From NCBI GenBank assembly GCA_032717465.1, contig CM064690.1:28759153-28823152 (forward strand): a stretch of 64,000 bases of DNA, given 5' to 3'. Made by a program: the position numbers and the translations under genes. The notes below the pieces were generated by a model. The model made no database searches and had not been told where the DNA came from. It saw only the letters and a program-made list of their open reading frames with translations. Each line of letters opens with the position of its first letter. The stretch's first letter is position 1. The DNA comes from Coenobita brevimanus. Lineage: Eukaryota; Arthropoda; Malacostraca; Decapoda; Coenobitidae. This document shows positions 11,388 through 22,878 of this stretch, one piece after another.

Positions 11388-14300
11388 GTGAGTTTATTGG
11401 TGAGGGCTTTAAGGCCGGCTCACACGAGCTAAATCGCGGCCGTTTTTTTCGCCGATTTGAGGGGAAAAAATGTCGATTTCGGCATTTCTCCCGGAAAGGT
11501 CTTCACACGTACGGGGATGCAGAGGCAGGAACGCGGTAACAATGTTTACAAAGATGGACCACTGTACCCATACTAGATGTGCAGCTCTGCCTAGTTCACG
11601 ATGAGCCCGTATGGCCGCGATTTAGCTCGTGTGAACAGGCCTTTACTGTCACTCAACCTTTGGTGGCTTCAGGGGGTGAATGCATAATTTTTCTTCAGCA
11701 TAAAATCATGTATAAGATTCATTGTGAATACCTTTATCTCATACTTAAATAATCATACTTTTATACTCATGGTCCTACCAAATACAACCAAACTGGAATG
11801 AACGTTAAAGGGAGAGTAGTAGTAGTAGTAGTAATAGTATAAACACACAAGATGTCATATTTATTTTCGTTCCCAGAGCTTTGCTTTGTTCGGTGATTCC
11901 ATTTAAATCAGCCCGGCTTCTTTCTCCCGATTCCGTTAAAATAAGCGGCCAGAATTTATACCAGGGAGTAAATTCCAGCAAATAATGGCCACAATTTTGC
12001 TCGTGTGAACTTGCCTTAAGACCTTGTGGAAGTCTCCCTATTTTTTGCAGTTTTGAACAGCATTGCCTATGGTTAAAATTAGAGAGTGGTAAATTTACAG
12101 TTTTGTATAGTCAGGGTTATTTTGATGTATTTTTCTAATTTAACCTTTGATACCTTAACTAATTAACTCTGCTTAAACTGCCCAAACAGACGATTAACTG
12201 TGCTTAAACTATCCAAACAGACCAGATAATTCTACTGCAGTTTCACCATTTTTGGAATTACACCCATCAAATGGACACAGAAAATATTGCTCATCATGGA
12301 ACTTAAGAAATTCTAACGCTTTCTTCTGCAGGCATCCATTATAAAAGTTCCCCCCCCCCCCCCAAGTACAGTACAGTACTTTGAAACAAAGAGATGAAGG
12401 AGGTTATCTGGCTCATATTTCTGTCTTTTATTTTGTGTTAAAATGGCCTGCCTAATTTAACCTAACCAAACGTTGTCCTCTTGTGACTCGTATAATGGAT
12501 GGCCAGGACAGTATGCTGCAGACTCATGTTCTTTTACATTCTTGCTTTCATCCATTTGTATGTTCCCAGGTTACTTAATACCATAAATTAGTTACTGGTA
12601 ACTCTTCTATGTAACTGGAGTCTTCCTCCTACAGCATGACAAAGTATGGTACACTACCAGTATGTATTCATTTATGGGCATAGATCATGACCATGCTAGC
12701 AAGTGTTGGTCTTTTCTCTTGATGGTAGCCATCCATGTGTTGCAGCCTTGAGCCACTTGTGTGCTGAGTCCCCAAGCCTGCAGGTCATCACAGAAATCCC
12801 ATCCCAGCCTGCACCTCCACCCATGAACATGTAACCCTCAGTCCCTTCAGGCCCTCACAAACCCAGAGACCTGTATATACAGTGATCGGACTTCCTCATT
12901 CACATAGTCACTGCTTTTCTGTACAGAAAGCTCTTACTGCTTCCATTAACTTCTCTTCTATTCATTCTTAACCTGTGTTACAAAACATTTCAGTCAGTCT
13001 TACTGTAAGGTTTCTTCATGAATACCAGCATATAGTTCTTTATAGTGCCATCCAGTACTGTTCAGCTAATAGTTACTCAGTGTAAACATTTGATCAGCAC
13101 AACTTTCTTTCTATATTCACCCTCTTTGTCATTCCTGGTTATCTTTTGCACATTCATTCGTAAGTGCAGTTAGCCCCAATACAAGGATTTTAGATTTGTA
13201 GTTAGATTTATATAGAACTGAATTGTTGGGTTTATATTGTATGTGGTGTTGTTATGCAACAGGGAAAGAACTACTGTGTACAGTACTTGAAAGGTCAACA
13301 CTGTAACTAATACATAAGTAGATTGTGATTATATGTCGTGTTTTTATGTTACAGCGGAAGGACTACACATATAAAGGTCACGGTGATAGTGTAGACCAAC
13401 TGTGCTGGCATCCCACACACTCAGAACAGCTCACCTCAGCCAGCGGAGACAAGACTGTCAGGATCTGGGATACCCGCACACACAAATGCTCCGCCACAAT
13501 CAACACTAAAGGTATCATCTTAATATCTCACATTCTTGTACATTTATACCCCTGGGGCTAGGGGGGTTTTCAAGAATACTCCCCCAGTATCCCTGCTTGT
13601 CGTAAAAGGCGACTAAAAGGGTTGGCGGAGGGTTAGTGCCCCTCCCCGGAAAACAACTAACTAAAAAAACAAACAAGAAGCCTCGGACAAGGACTGACCA
13701 AACGATGACGACCCAGGACCGGACAAAGGACTTGGTAATGAGTACATGGAATGTAAGAGGAGCAAGCAGTGAAATGGTGGGGGACAGGGCGACTTGGAGG
13801 CGATTTGTTTGTGGCCACCCCAAACGGGATTGAGGCGTCTGGCAATAGATAGATAGATAGATAGACATTTGCCTATCATACATTTGCATATTGACCATTT
13901 TCTTGGCTTTCCACACTTCCTGTCCCCCTCAAATTTGCATACACTTTATTTATTTATTTAATAATTTTTATTTGTTTATTTTTAAACCACTTGAGTCATA
14001 TCTCTTCTTTATACATCCTGTGAGCATACAGGCTAAGGACCTCTACCCATGTATTGTTAGACCTCTAAAGACCAAAGAAATTTAGTTGCAACACAGACTG
14101 TTTGAAAACTGAGGGTAAAATATAGAACTGTCCATTAGCTGTGTACTATATCTAGGTTTAGTCACCACTCGAGGCTGTAATGTACAATATTATTTGAGAG
14201 AAAAATGTGCATCATGAGGCACCAATACAGTAAGACCTCACTATAATGGACTAATTGAGCCCCAACCATTCCGGAAGAAGTGAAATTCCGATAAGAGCGA

Positions 14301-17300
14301 CATCTGGACTTTCCCCTTCTATCCCGGACTTTTTCGGATTTATCAGACATTAGTCCGGATCGCACAAACAGTTTTTAAACTTTTCACTACCATTGCCATA
14401 CTGTACTGTATTATACTTTCACTACAATAATCAAATGGTATGATATATAAAATAATACTGTACTGTGCACTGATAAGCATGTCTTTTATTTACCTTATAG
14501 TGGTGAACATAGCTGAAGTGGTCAGGCAGTCCGGACTCCTTTTGGCTTTATCTAACTTTTTCCGATATATATGAATTTAGTCTGGTAGCTCCCCAATTCT
14601 GATAAAAGCAAATTCCGGTCTATTGAAGTCCATTATATCAAGGTTTTACTGTATATACATTGAAATTACACACCTTTCACAGTCTCTGGTTATCATCCTA
14701 ATTACTGTAGTACCAGTACTGCAGTATGTGGACTACATGAATGAGTGTGATAAATGTGTACAGAGGCATCAGTGTTCCTAGAAGCTTCAAATAATGTGTT
14801 GGGTACTGTTGACCATATATAGAGCAAGCAGAGGATTTAAGGCACAGGCCTAAGGATACATATGATGATTGATAGGAAGTTGATGAGTTTTAGGATATAT
14901 ATTGAAGTGATTGTTGTACAATAAGCATATACACCTAATAGTATAAACAAAAGTGTAATTGTACAGTCATAACTTGTGACCTCCAGTCTTTTGAATGCAT
15001 TCTCCAGGCATTTCTGAATGAATGAATCTTGAATATTTGCTTTCTTATTCAGTTTTCTTTAGAATTCACAATTTTGTAGATTCTAAATTCAGTGTTATTG
15101 ATTTGTTTTTGTATTTCAAAAAATATTTTTCTTTTACTTCATGTTTTGTCTGTATTTTTATAATGAATTTCACATAGCTATACAATATTGTATAGTAACT
15201 ACAGTAATCTCCTGATTATCAGGACACTCCATATCCGGACAAGCCTTTGGCTCTATTATGTCAGATAATCGGGGGATTACTGTATTTGTGACAGCATTGC
15301 AAATATTCTTAACCCCGTGAATTGTCAGGTGAAAACATAAACATCACATGGTCGCCGGATGGACACACCATCGCAGTGGGCAACAAGGAGGATCTGGTGT
15401 CTTTTATTGATGTGCGAAGCCAGAAAATCAAATACGAGCAGCAGTTCAAGTTTGAGGTGAACGAACTGTCCTGGAACAACACCAACGACCTCTTCTACCT
15501 CACCAATGCACAGAGTGGCCAGGGATACATCCACATTTACAAGTTAGTTCCAGTATGATGAGATGGAGCCACTTCTCAACATTCTCTCTCTCTGTTTATG
15601 GATCCTGTCTTACTCTGTCTTTGGATGGGAAAGAGATTCAGGATGATGATGATGATGACAGTGTTGTAGCCTCGGCTGTCAGACTGAAATTTAATCCCTT
15701 CTACAGTTCATACACAGTGATCATGCGGTAAAACCCTGTGATCAACAAGGGCTATGGCTAATGTGGTTAATGTCATAAAGATAGCAGTAGATTTTCTGGT
15801 CAGGTAAAATGTTAGTAGCAACATAGAAGGGCCTCATACCCATAAATGTTTTGGACTTTAGTAGCCTAGCCTTTGGGTCTCCGTGCTGCAAATGGAGTGA
15901 TATGGGCTTGGCTGTAATCATTTTACAGTACTGTTTTTTATACTCTGTTGATGCTGTAAAGGCATGCCTTCACATAATGGCACCAGTATAACCAGATGAC
16001 TCCACAGCCTTGTTATACAAATGTCTCAGTGACTTCTTTATCCCGGAAAAAAGAAGGATGGGCTGCAAGAGAGCGGGCAGCTTAAACCTGCAGTCCACAA
16101 GGACATTTCTGATGAACCTTTGACCACAGTTACAGCAGGCAGTGCTTATCGGTACTTTTGATAGTTATTTGTGACACCACTGATACTACTACATTTCACA
16201 GTTACCCCGAGATGGAGCTGGTCCATGCCATCCATGCCCATCCTGGCAACTGCATCTGCATCAAGTTTGAGCCACACTGGCGCTACTTTGCCACTGGGTC
16301 TGCTGATGCCCTTGTCTCCATCTGGGATGCCGAGGAGCTGTACTGTAAGAGGACACTGCCCAGGTATGTATTGAAGGCCATGATATACTTATGTCCATGT
16401 TATGTCACCTTTTTTTATGCTGCGGTATTTCTTTTATTAAGTTGCCCATAAATTGCAGAAAAATTCCTGGGTGGAATTCCTTTGCCACCTTTAAAGCATA
16501 TTTGGCAGTTTCCCCCTGTTTGCAGCACCAGGCTGCCAATTATATAGAGGTTGTGATATTCCAGAAAACAGCCTGTCAACCTGAGGTGCATTTAGGAAAA
16601 AATGTGCATAGGGCTAGGTCTGTGAAATGGAGCTGGGACTGTGGGGATTTGAATGATGTGTGAGTAATTTTTTAGCCCCTTTCATTGGACATGTTGACAT
16701 TTCTATCACTTTCAGGCTTTCTTGTTTTTTTAATCCTATCTCATCCCGACCTAAGTGGGGAAAAAGTTGTGAATGATGATGATGTAATGATAGCAATTTT
16801 TGAAAATCAGAAGGAAGAAATCTAAGGGCCAGCTTACTTTCTTTTCAGTTGTTTGCCAGTGATCTCTTGTGTAAGGGAGGCCCTGGTGCTGAAGGCATGT
16901 GATCCTCTGGTGATACAGCCGTGGGAAGCAACTTGATTTTGAGTGATTTGCTGTTCTGTATATTGCTTTCATTGCATGAAACAGTCAATATTACATATAA
17001 GAGTGGTATTTTTTAAATATAACTTCAGTGTTGTAATGTTGGACTTTTAGGTCCCCAGTTTTCCTCCATTTTTTAATTACCATATAATATTTATAGATTT
17101 TCTGACTGAACCTTGGCTATTCCCTGATTCAGCATCAAGTTCATTAAACATCATGTTCATTAAGCAAGACTTGCAGAATATGTAAAGAAATTGGTTTGAA
17201 TCACCAGAAAAACTAGTTCATGGCATGTGCTGCTACAGATATTCAGTGTCATCCAGTTTACTGAATGTGGTGTTTGCAAAGTCACTGTAAATACTGTAAC

Positions 17301-18869
17301 AGTGAAAGAATACATTGTGATGGGGAGCCAAGATTAATTATGTGAATGATGTGTGAGGCATTGTGTGGATGTGCTGTTTTTCATTTCCACTTCCATGCGG
17401 TGTACTGAATGTGGCGTGTGCAATGTAAGTATGAATATCATCATTCCTAATTCCTTACATGAGGTTGGGAGGGCCAGGGCAAGTTTGTACAGTATTTTAT
17501 AAGAAATGTTTGAAGCAGAATGTTTACAGTATGGTACTTATTAGACTTAGTAAGATTGCATTTTGTCCTGCCCCCAGACTGGAGTGGCCAGTGCGCACAC
17601 TAAGCTTCTCCTACGATGGTCAGCTGTTGGCATCAGGGAGTGAGGACCTGAACATTGACATCGCACACGTGGAGAGTGGGGAGCAGGTGGCACACATCAG
17701 CATTGCCAACCCCACCTTCACCCTGGCATGGGTTGGTACTCTCACAGTTGTAAGGTTGAGGAACACAATTCGTTGCTTATTCATCCCAGTCATGTAAATT
17801 AAGTTGCACCACTCCCCACCACAAGAAGGAAAAGGGTCGTATTTCTACTCCTTTGGGAGATTTTGTAGCACCTCTTGCTGTTATTTATTCTGACTGTCAT
17901 CTCTTTTTACCTTCTTGTTCATTGATACTGGAGCAGTGTAAATAAAAACAGTATGGTGTAATTGTGTGTTCGTTGGTTTTTGATGACTCCAACATGCTTG
18001 CATGCATCGGCCTTGGTCACCAAATAGTGGCTTTCCATGCTGCTCGATCTCTGGCAGCATCCTCATTCAGTCCTTTATCCCTAAGGTCACATTCAATGAC
18101 CTCGTCCCAGGTCTTTTTGGTCTACCTCTCATAACCCTACCCCTAACATTAGCACTTCTCACTTTTTGCATCCAGTTATCATCCCCCATTCTCTTCACAT
18201 GCCCAAACCATCTCAATCTACCACTCCTCATCACAGCACCAATACACTCCAGTCTCATCCTACCCCTTAAAATATAATAAATTGCTGAAGACAGAGGTGC
18301 TGCGAAATCTCCTGTGCTACCAATAACACATCCCCACAAATGAACAATTTTCCAACACCACACAATACCTAAGTAACATCCTCCTTCACCCAGCTCTGCA
18401 CTTCATAAACATATACAGTACACAGACTCATAACCACCACAACTGTCCAAGACCTCCAGCCAAACATTACCCACCAGACACCTCCACCATTTGAATTTCA
18501 TATGACAGTAACCAGTATGTACTCCTTTAATGTTCCAGCCATCCTGTAGGGATTGACTATTGCCATTTACAGTGAATTAAAAGAGAAAAAAAATGTGCAA
18601 ATGGTTGCACCTGTAAGGTGAAGCCATGATTCTGGAGACCTGAATGACTTTTCCCTTGTTATGGGGACCCATCCTCACTGCATCCTTTGTTTGGAAAAAA
18701 GGTCAAAATGATTGATATCTTACCTCACTCTTATTAATCTGACTCTGTTTTTCTCTCCCAGCATCCACGCCACTTCTTGCTCGCATATGCCTGTGATGAC
18801 AAGGATGACCGAGATCGTGACCGTGATGCCGGGACAGTCAAGCTGTGGGGTCTGGGTGAGCGCACTTGA
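11205..18869 (+). CDS. thoc3: THO complex subunit 3 (THOC3/Tex1), complete, six exons
   Basis: Exons 11205-11387, 13355-13511, 15329-15542, 16202-16363, 17578-17731 and 18762-18869 sum to 978 nt: 325 codons plus TGA, close to the family length of about 350. The protein is almost entirely WD40 repeats. Repeat 1 (about 20-55) has DGRRLASGSYDK; repeat 2 has GHGDSVDQLCWHP and GDKTVRIWD; then GENINITWSPDG, FKFEVNELSWNN, NCICIKFEP with ATGSADALVSIWD, EWPVRTLSFSYDG, and a last blade with AYACDDKDD and AGTVKLWGL. These are THOC3 signatures. THOC3 belongs to the nuclear THO/TREX complex coupling transcription to mRNA export. A short acidic/basic DRDRD run near residue 307 differs from the vertebrate spacing. 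The start was chosen because it gives a full first blade in good Kozak context. Intron 1 (about 2 kb) and later introns hold several transposable elements. Confidence 0.96.
11409..11645. mobile_element. MITE with 'ggctcacacgagctaaatcgcggcc' type TIRs
   Basis: aaggccggctcacacgagct at 11411 is inverted near 11612-11644 as ggccgcgatttagctcgtgt followed by gaacaggcctt. The arms are at least 30 bp. There is no ORF. A solo right-hand end of the same family lies at about 11985-12020 (gctcgtgtgaacttgcctt). The superfamily is not clear from the ends. It lies in thoc3 intron 1. Confidence 0.7.
11985..12020. repeat. second terminus of the 'ctcgtgtgaac' MITE family
   Basis: The block atggccacaattttgctcgt followed by gtgaacttgcc matches the right arm of the element at 11409-11645, with decay. 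Its left partner may be the degenerate stretch near 11875-11950 (cccggcttctttctcccgat). Confidence 0.5.
12021..13354. other. thoc3 intron 1, remainder
   Basis: Unique intronic DNA with no coding exon, a short poly-C (about 12350-12363) and no clear mobile element. Confidence 0.5.
13355..13511 (+). CDS. thoc3: thoc3 exon 2
   Basis: The acceptor is ttacag and the donor gtatca at 13512, phase 1. It encodes RKDYTYKGHGDSVDQ through CSATINTKG, the second WD40 blade with the invariant GDKTVRIWD. An internally deleted LINE begins only about 40 bp after the donor. Confidence 0.95.
13550..13866 (+). mobile_element. internally deleted, LINE-derived non-autonomous element (copy B)
   Basis: A 5' leader (cccctggggctagggg ... 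gtcgtaaaaggcgactaaaa) leads into a frame with LVMSTWNVRGASSE, the typical start of the APE-type endonuclease domain. It then passes directly into VGDRATWRRFVCGHPKRD, the C-terminus of the same LINE family, then 3' UTR and a (GATA)n tail at 13846-13866. More than 2 kb of ORF is missing, yet both ends are intact. It lies in thoc3 intron 2 close to the donor. Confidence 0.8.
14228..14651 (+). mobile_element. pogo/Tigger-like MITE, copy 2 (424 bp)
   Basis: It has the same TIRs as the element at 4020-4448 (cagtaagacctcactataat ... ggttttactg), with TA at 14226-14227 and 14652-14653. The interior is collinear with copy 1 and in the same orientation. It lies in thoc3 intron 2. Confidence 0.87.
15202..15282. 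mobile_element. 81-bp mini-MITE with near-perfect TIRs
   Basis: cagtaatctcctgattatc and the inverted gataatcgggggattactg pair over about 19 bp, flanked by TA at 15200-15201 and 15283-15284. The interior (catatccggacaagcc) is short. It lies 46 bp before thoc3 exon 3 and could fold into a hairpin in the pre-mRNA. Confidence 0.8.
15329..15542 (+). CDS. thoc3: thoc3 exon 3
   Basis: The acceptor is ttgtcag; the exon begins with two bases of the split Gly codon and ends at a gttagt donor with two bases of an Asn codon. It encodes ENINITWSPDGHTIAVGN and FKFEVNELSWNN, blades 3 and 4. Reading through the donor reaches a stop within about five codons. Confidence 0.95.
15590..15661 (+). repeat. LINE 3' tail fragment, (GATGAT)n family
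   Basis: ggatgggaaagagattcagg followed by a (GAT)n run resembles the 3' UTR and tail of the LINE at 9400-10336 (ggatgggaaaggaggtccag then gatgatgatgg). It is a severely 5'-truncated copy. Confidence 0.55.
16202..16363 (+). CDS. thoc3: thoc3 exon 4
   Basis: The acceptor is ttcacag and the donor gtatgt at 16364, ending after two bases of Arg. It encodes YPEMELVHAIHAHPGN and FATGSADALVSIWDAEEL, the fifth blade and the most conserved part of THOC3. Confidence 0.95.
16730..16795 (+). repeat. LINE 3' tail fragment, (GATGAT)n family
   Basis: taatcctatctcatcccgacc, a short spacer and gaatgatgatgatg look like another truncated 3' end of a GAT-tailed non-LTR retrotransposon, in thoc3 intron 4. Weak on its own. 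Confidence 0.35.
17578..17731 (+). CDS. thoc3: thoc3 exon 5
   Basis: A pyrimidine-rich acceptor ending ccccag precedes the exon; the donor is gttggt at 17732, phase 0 after Trp. It encodes RLEWPVRTLSFSYDG, the SGSEDLNIDI strand and NPTFTLAW, blade 6 into blade 7. Confidence 0.94.
17890..18480 (-). pseudogene. LINE C-terminal remnant (copy G) in thoc3 intron 5
   Basis: The minus strand encodes RLRWFGHVKRMGDDNWMQK and GRPKRPGTRS, then, after a frame change, NEDAARDRAAWKATIW, the same landmark order as other LINE 3' ends here. No GATA tail is visible. Frame changes show that it is inactive. Confidence 0.75.
18762..18869 (+). CDS. thoc3: thoc3 exon 6 (terminal)
   Basis: The acceptor is tctcccag. 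It encodes HPRHFLLAYACDDKDD, a DRDRD run, and AGTVKLWGLGERT, then TGA. It closes the seventh blade. A GGTGAG inside the LGER codons resembles a donor, but in-frame termination matches the family C-terminus. Confidence 0.94.
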   Translation, partial: HPRHFLLAYACDDKDDRDRDRDAGTVKLWGLGERT

Positions 18870-19039
18870 GAGCAGTAGTGTAGGATAGCCATCTTCATTT
18901 ACTAGGGAGTGTTGTGGTAGAGTCGGAGGCCTGTATTCTTGTTAGTTAAACCTTTAAATCCAATGATATATTTTAAAATTTTTGTTTTAGTACTTAGGGT
19001 AGGATAAACTTCAGGTGACCAAAATCTGGCTGTAGCAAG

Positions 19040-19045
19040 AATAAA
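19040..19045 (+). terminator. candidate poly(A) signal for thoc3
   Basis: A canonical AATAAA lies 171 nt after the THOC3 stop, which would give a short 3' UTR. No cleavage site can be proven from sequence alone. Confidence 0.5.
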
Positions 19046-22000
19046 ATACAAAATATGTCATTGAATTGAAAGGGTTGAGGAGCCTGTCTAGCATCTGTTC
19101 CTTCACAATTTATCTTCCTGCCACATCTTAATATTCTCTTTGTATGCTATTATCTGCCCAATAACGTCATAGTTTGCAGAAAGAATGTAAAGAGAGTATT
19201 AATGAACCAGATGCAGATATGAACTGGTAAAGGTGAGGTGCTGTAGAATCTTAGTTAACGAGAATACATGTCTGCATACCCATATTTGATGTGATAAGGG
19301 GAAGGGCAACACAGACTAGCAAGAAAGTGAAGACTGTGCAGAGTTGAAGGATAGAATAATGGGAGAAGAGAAGTAGATTTGTGGAGATTAGGAGAAGTGA
19401 ATAAAAAGATGATCAAGATTGGTACAGGAAGACTGGATGAAAACTCTGATAAAAGAAATGTAATACTGTAGTATTTTGAGATTAAGTAATGTGGGTCAGG
19501 AACTTGCTTTAGCTTATAGGCAGAGAAAGTGAGAAAGAGAGATGAAGGAAGTAATGAATTGAAACTGTTTATTGCAAGACAAAGCAGAAGAAAGGAAAGC
19601 AAAATTTAAGGCTGAAAGGTAGTAGTTTGAATATGTGATATGTTTTCAAGTAACCCAGGTCTGTCTGGCTGAGCAGACATGAAAAGTACAGTAAAAGAAT
19701 AGAAGTCAAGACATTTTGTATTTGTAATGAAGGAATTTAATATATCTTATGTAGCTTTTTATGTCATGCAGTATTCCAAATTCCTGTTGTAAATAATCCA
19801 TATTTATTGAAAATGAGTCATTAGGAATACTGTGGCTTGTATTTAAACAGTTTAAAAATCTTAAAGATATGAAAAATCTGTGTAATCACAAATTTGCAGT
19901 AGACACCCAACATTGCATCCTACCTTTGCACTGATTGTTATTGGTAATCTTTGGCAGTATATATGCACTAGTCTGCAAAGCTGTTGTTCACTGTTAGCAA
20001 GTAGCATGTCATATGCATACCATAAGTCAGATTTGCGATACACCTCCGCTCATTATTATGGGTATCATTAGAGGAAAAAATCCGTTTGAATGTTACATCA
20101 ATGAGGGGAGAGAAGAGAAAGAGGATGAAGAGTGAGTGGTAGAGTAAAAGAAGTTAGGAAAGAAACTTTTTGAGCCGGAGTGGTTAGATATAGCCTGCAT
20201 TAAGCTCTTCACAACAAGCATTGTTTTGTGAGCTAAGTGAAATTATTTAGAGACATGGAGTTAAGAATGCCCTTGGACTGATGGAGGATTATGAATACCT
20301 TAGGGGAGGGGGCTGATGGCAGCAGACTTCTGTATTTGAGCAGTTCTTATAATAAGCTTGATAATTGTACCAAAATATCACAACCTTGTCCCTGGAAGTG
20401 AGACTGTACATTAGGGCAACTTGCAGATCAGCTTTATGCAGTAGTAATGGTACTGTAAAGGGCAAAATTTCTGTGCCAATTGTGGATTTAATACTAAATA
20501 GTATTAAAAAAAAGGGCGTTACATATAGTGAGGCCTTACTTGCCATCTACTGGGTGTCTGCTGTATATTTTTGGGTGATTGTTGTGATTATGTACATTTA
20601 GGACCATTTGCCATTTGCTATTAAATATTTGTAAAGTTGTGTTATTTTGATAACCCTATGGTAGTATGCCATCATTATTATCTTTACCTTTTCCTACCAA
20701 AGGATAGGGTGAGGTAGGATCCATAGACAAGGAAAGGGAAGGTACAATGGTGGGAGATCTGTCAGGAGGATATCCAGTGAAATGAGCCACAAATCATTCA
20801 CAGTACTGGTAAGTGATCTGTGGTATTTGTAAGGAAGTAGTACTACAGAAGCTGATATATCACAGAGATAACTAGGTATTTAATCAGGTTTTGAAAGTTT
20901 TGACTTGTATTTGTTATGCCCAGTATAAAAGCACCCACATCCAGGATGGGTTTTAGCTTTTCATTTATTTTTTTCCATGCACCACACTGTTTCTTATGTT
21001 ACTCTTATTGTGCCATGCATCATTTATTGCTTGTTCTTGACCCTGTTTTGTTGTTGTTGTGGACATGAATCTGGTGGACTACTGGTTAAGTTGTCCTTCT
21101 TATGTAGTCCAACATCTTTCTTTCTGAAGGGAGGGATGAAGTTGAGGGACACTTGTTTAACAGGTAAGCAGAGCTGCCTGGTTGTATTAGTGCCAGAACA
21201 TGAAAACGTCCCTCTCCAGCACTGTGTGATGTGGGAAATTGAGATTAGATGGTACAGTAATGTTGATAGTGTATGCAGGATTGGAGATTGGGATGGAAAG
21301 AGGGATTGAAGATGAGCTGAGATAAAGTTGCATGGGTAGATCAAGACTGTGAGCAGCATAGACAGCTGGGGTTTGGGAGTTTATGTAGTATTTGGGTGGA
21401 ATGATAGACTGCAGCTGGATTAGGATATAATACAGAACAAATGGTAGAGGGATATGGTTGTCGAGTACCGTAGCTTGCAGCAGTTTGGGATAGAGTAATG
21501 AGTTTTACTCTGCTCGGGAATAAAGTATGTTGGAGTGGCAGATCATGAACAAAATTGAGAATTGTGTTCATAAATTGGCCAAACTAACGTTATTAAGTGA
21601 GTTTTGGACAGAACACGAAGAAAAAGGATATACCGTACAAGGTTTCAAAGTACTTGCAGGAAATAAGATTGAGGTGTAATGATGGGTTGTACATATCTGC
21701 TCGAACTGCAGGAGTGACCTGTTCAGAGGTAGAGTGATACGTAGAATTACCTTTCCTCATGCTGGAAGAGTATGAATGAAGTATCGGTAACTGCTGAAGT
21801 GTATTGTCCGTTTAGTATGTGTATCGGAGTCTGTATGTCATTTGTAGAACTAGAAGAGTTCAAATGTACACATACTTGAATGGATATATCAACAGCACCC
21901 AGTTTAAATGTCCATCATTGATTGGGTTTGGACTCAAGACTTGTGCATAGAGAGTACGTACAAGTACAGTACAATATTATGATGGAGAAGCAGCTGGGTT

Positions 22001-22815
22001 GAGAAGTACAGGTTGTCCTCATTTAAAGTTATTTTTAAAGTTGATTCATTATTAAATTATTGATGAGTCAGCACCTTTTCTTCACTGGGAGTTACTTGTG
22101 ATTCATTATGGTGTTGGAAGAAAGATAGGACTTTTGTGCATTTACAGTATTTCGTCGGTCATGGACCAAGAATATGTCTTGGAATTGTTTCACTTAAGGT
22201 ATTGTTTTGTCTGCACAATTCATAGACTAAGAGTCGTAGTACAAGTGACTTGCAGGTTTCTCAGTGCATCTTTCTTAGCAATTTAGTCTTCATTTACACT
22301 TCAGAATCAACACATGGATGCTCTTGATGCAATCTGTTTTGATATTAAGGCAATATAAATAACGTTAAAAAGGTTAAGGTGAAATATCCATGTTTTATCA
22401 AAGAAGAGATTATTGCGTCGAGTATGGATTTAACTCCTTCATTCTGATGATGCCTTCCCATTTTATTTTTGCTTTCTATTAACGTTTTAATCCTGTTTAA
22501 AACTTTTGAAAACTGTTAATAAAGGTAATATCTAACCCCCCGAGTCTGAATAGTCAGTCTGAAGGTAAGTAGAGGTGTGGAGGCAAAAAAAAATTAATAG
22601 CCACATCATTGGAGTGAAGAGGTTGTAGTGACTGAGTACTGTAGGAAAATGATTTTGGGAGGAATGGTCGACTGCAGGAGAATGGGAAAAAGTTGTTTGA
22701 ATTTTATTTATTTATTTATTTTTATTTTTATTTTTATTTTTTTTTGTATGATGAGAGGGAGATGATAAATGTCAGAAGTTTGGGTAGCTATTATAAGTTT
22801 GCTGCTTGAGTTAAA
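19046..22815. other. downstream intergenic DNA, no gene seen
   Basis: AT-rich unique sequence. The open frames (19255-19602 minus, 20977-21359 both strands) show no domain, no family motif and no supporting splice structure. A weak copy of the dispersed 'tctgaatagtcagtctg' motif is at about 22540. Confidence 0.5.
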
Positions 22816-22817
22816 AC

Positions 22818-22819
<2 letters not shown>

Positions 22820-22876
<57 letters not shown>
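22820..22876. repeat. (CT)n microsatellite
   Basis: A run of about 28 CT dinucleotides. It produces a spurious poly-Ser/Leu frame on the + strand and poly-Arg-Glu on the - strand. Confidence 0.98.
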
Positions 22877-22878
<2 letters not shown>

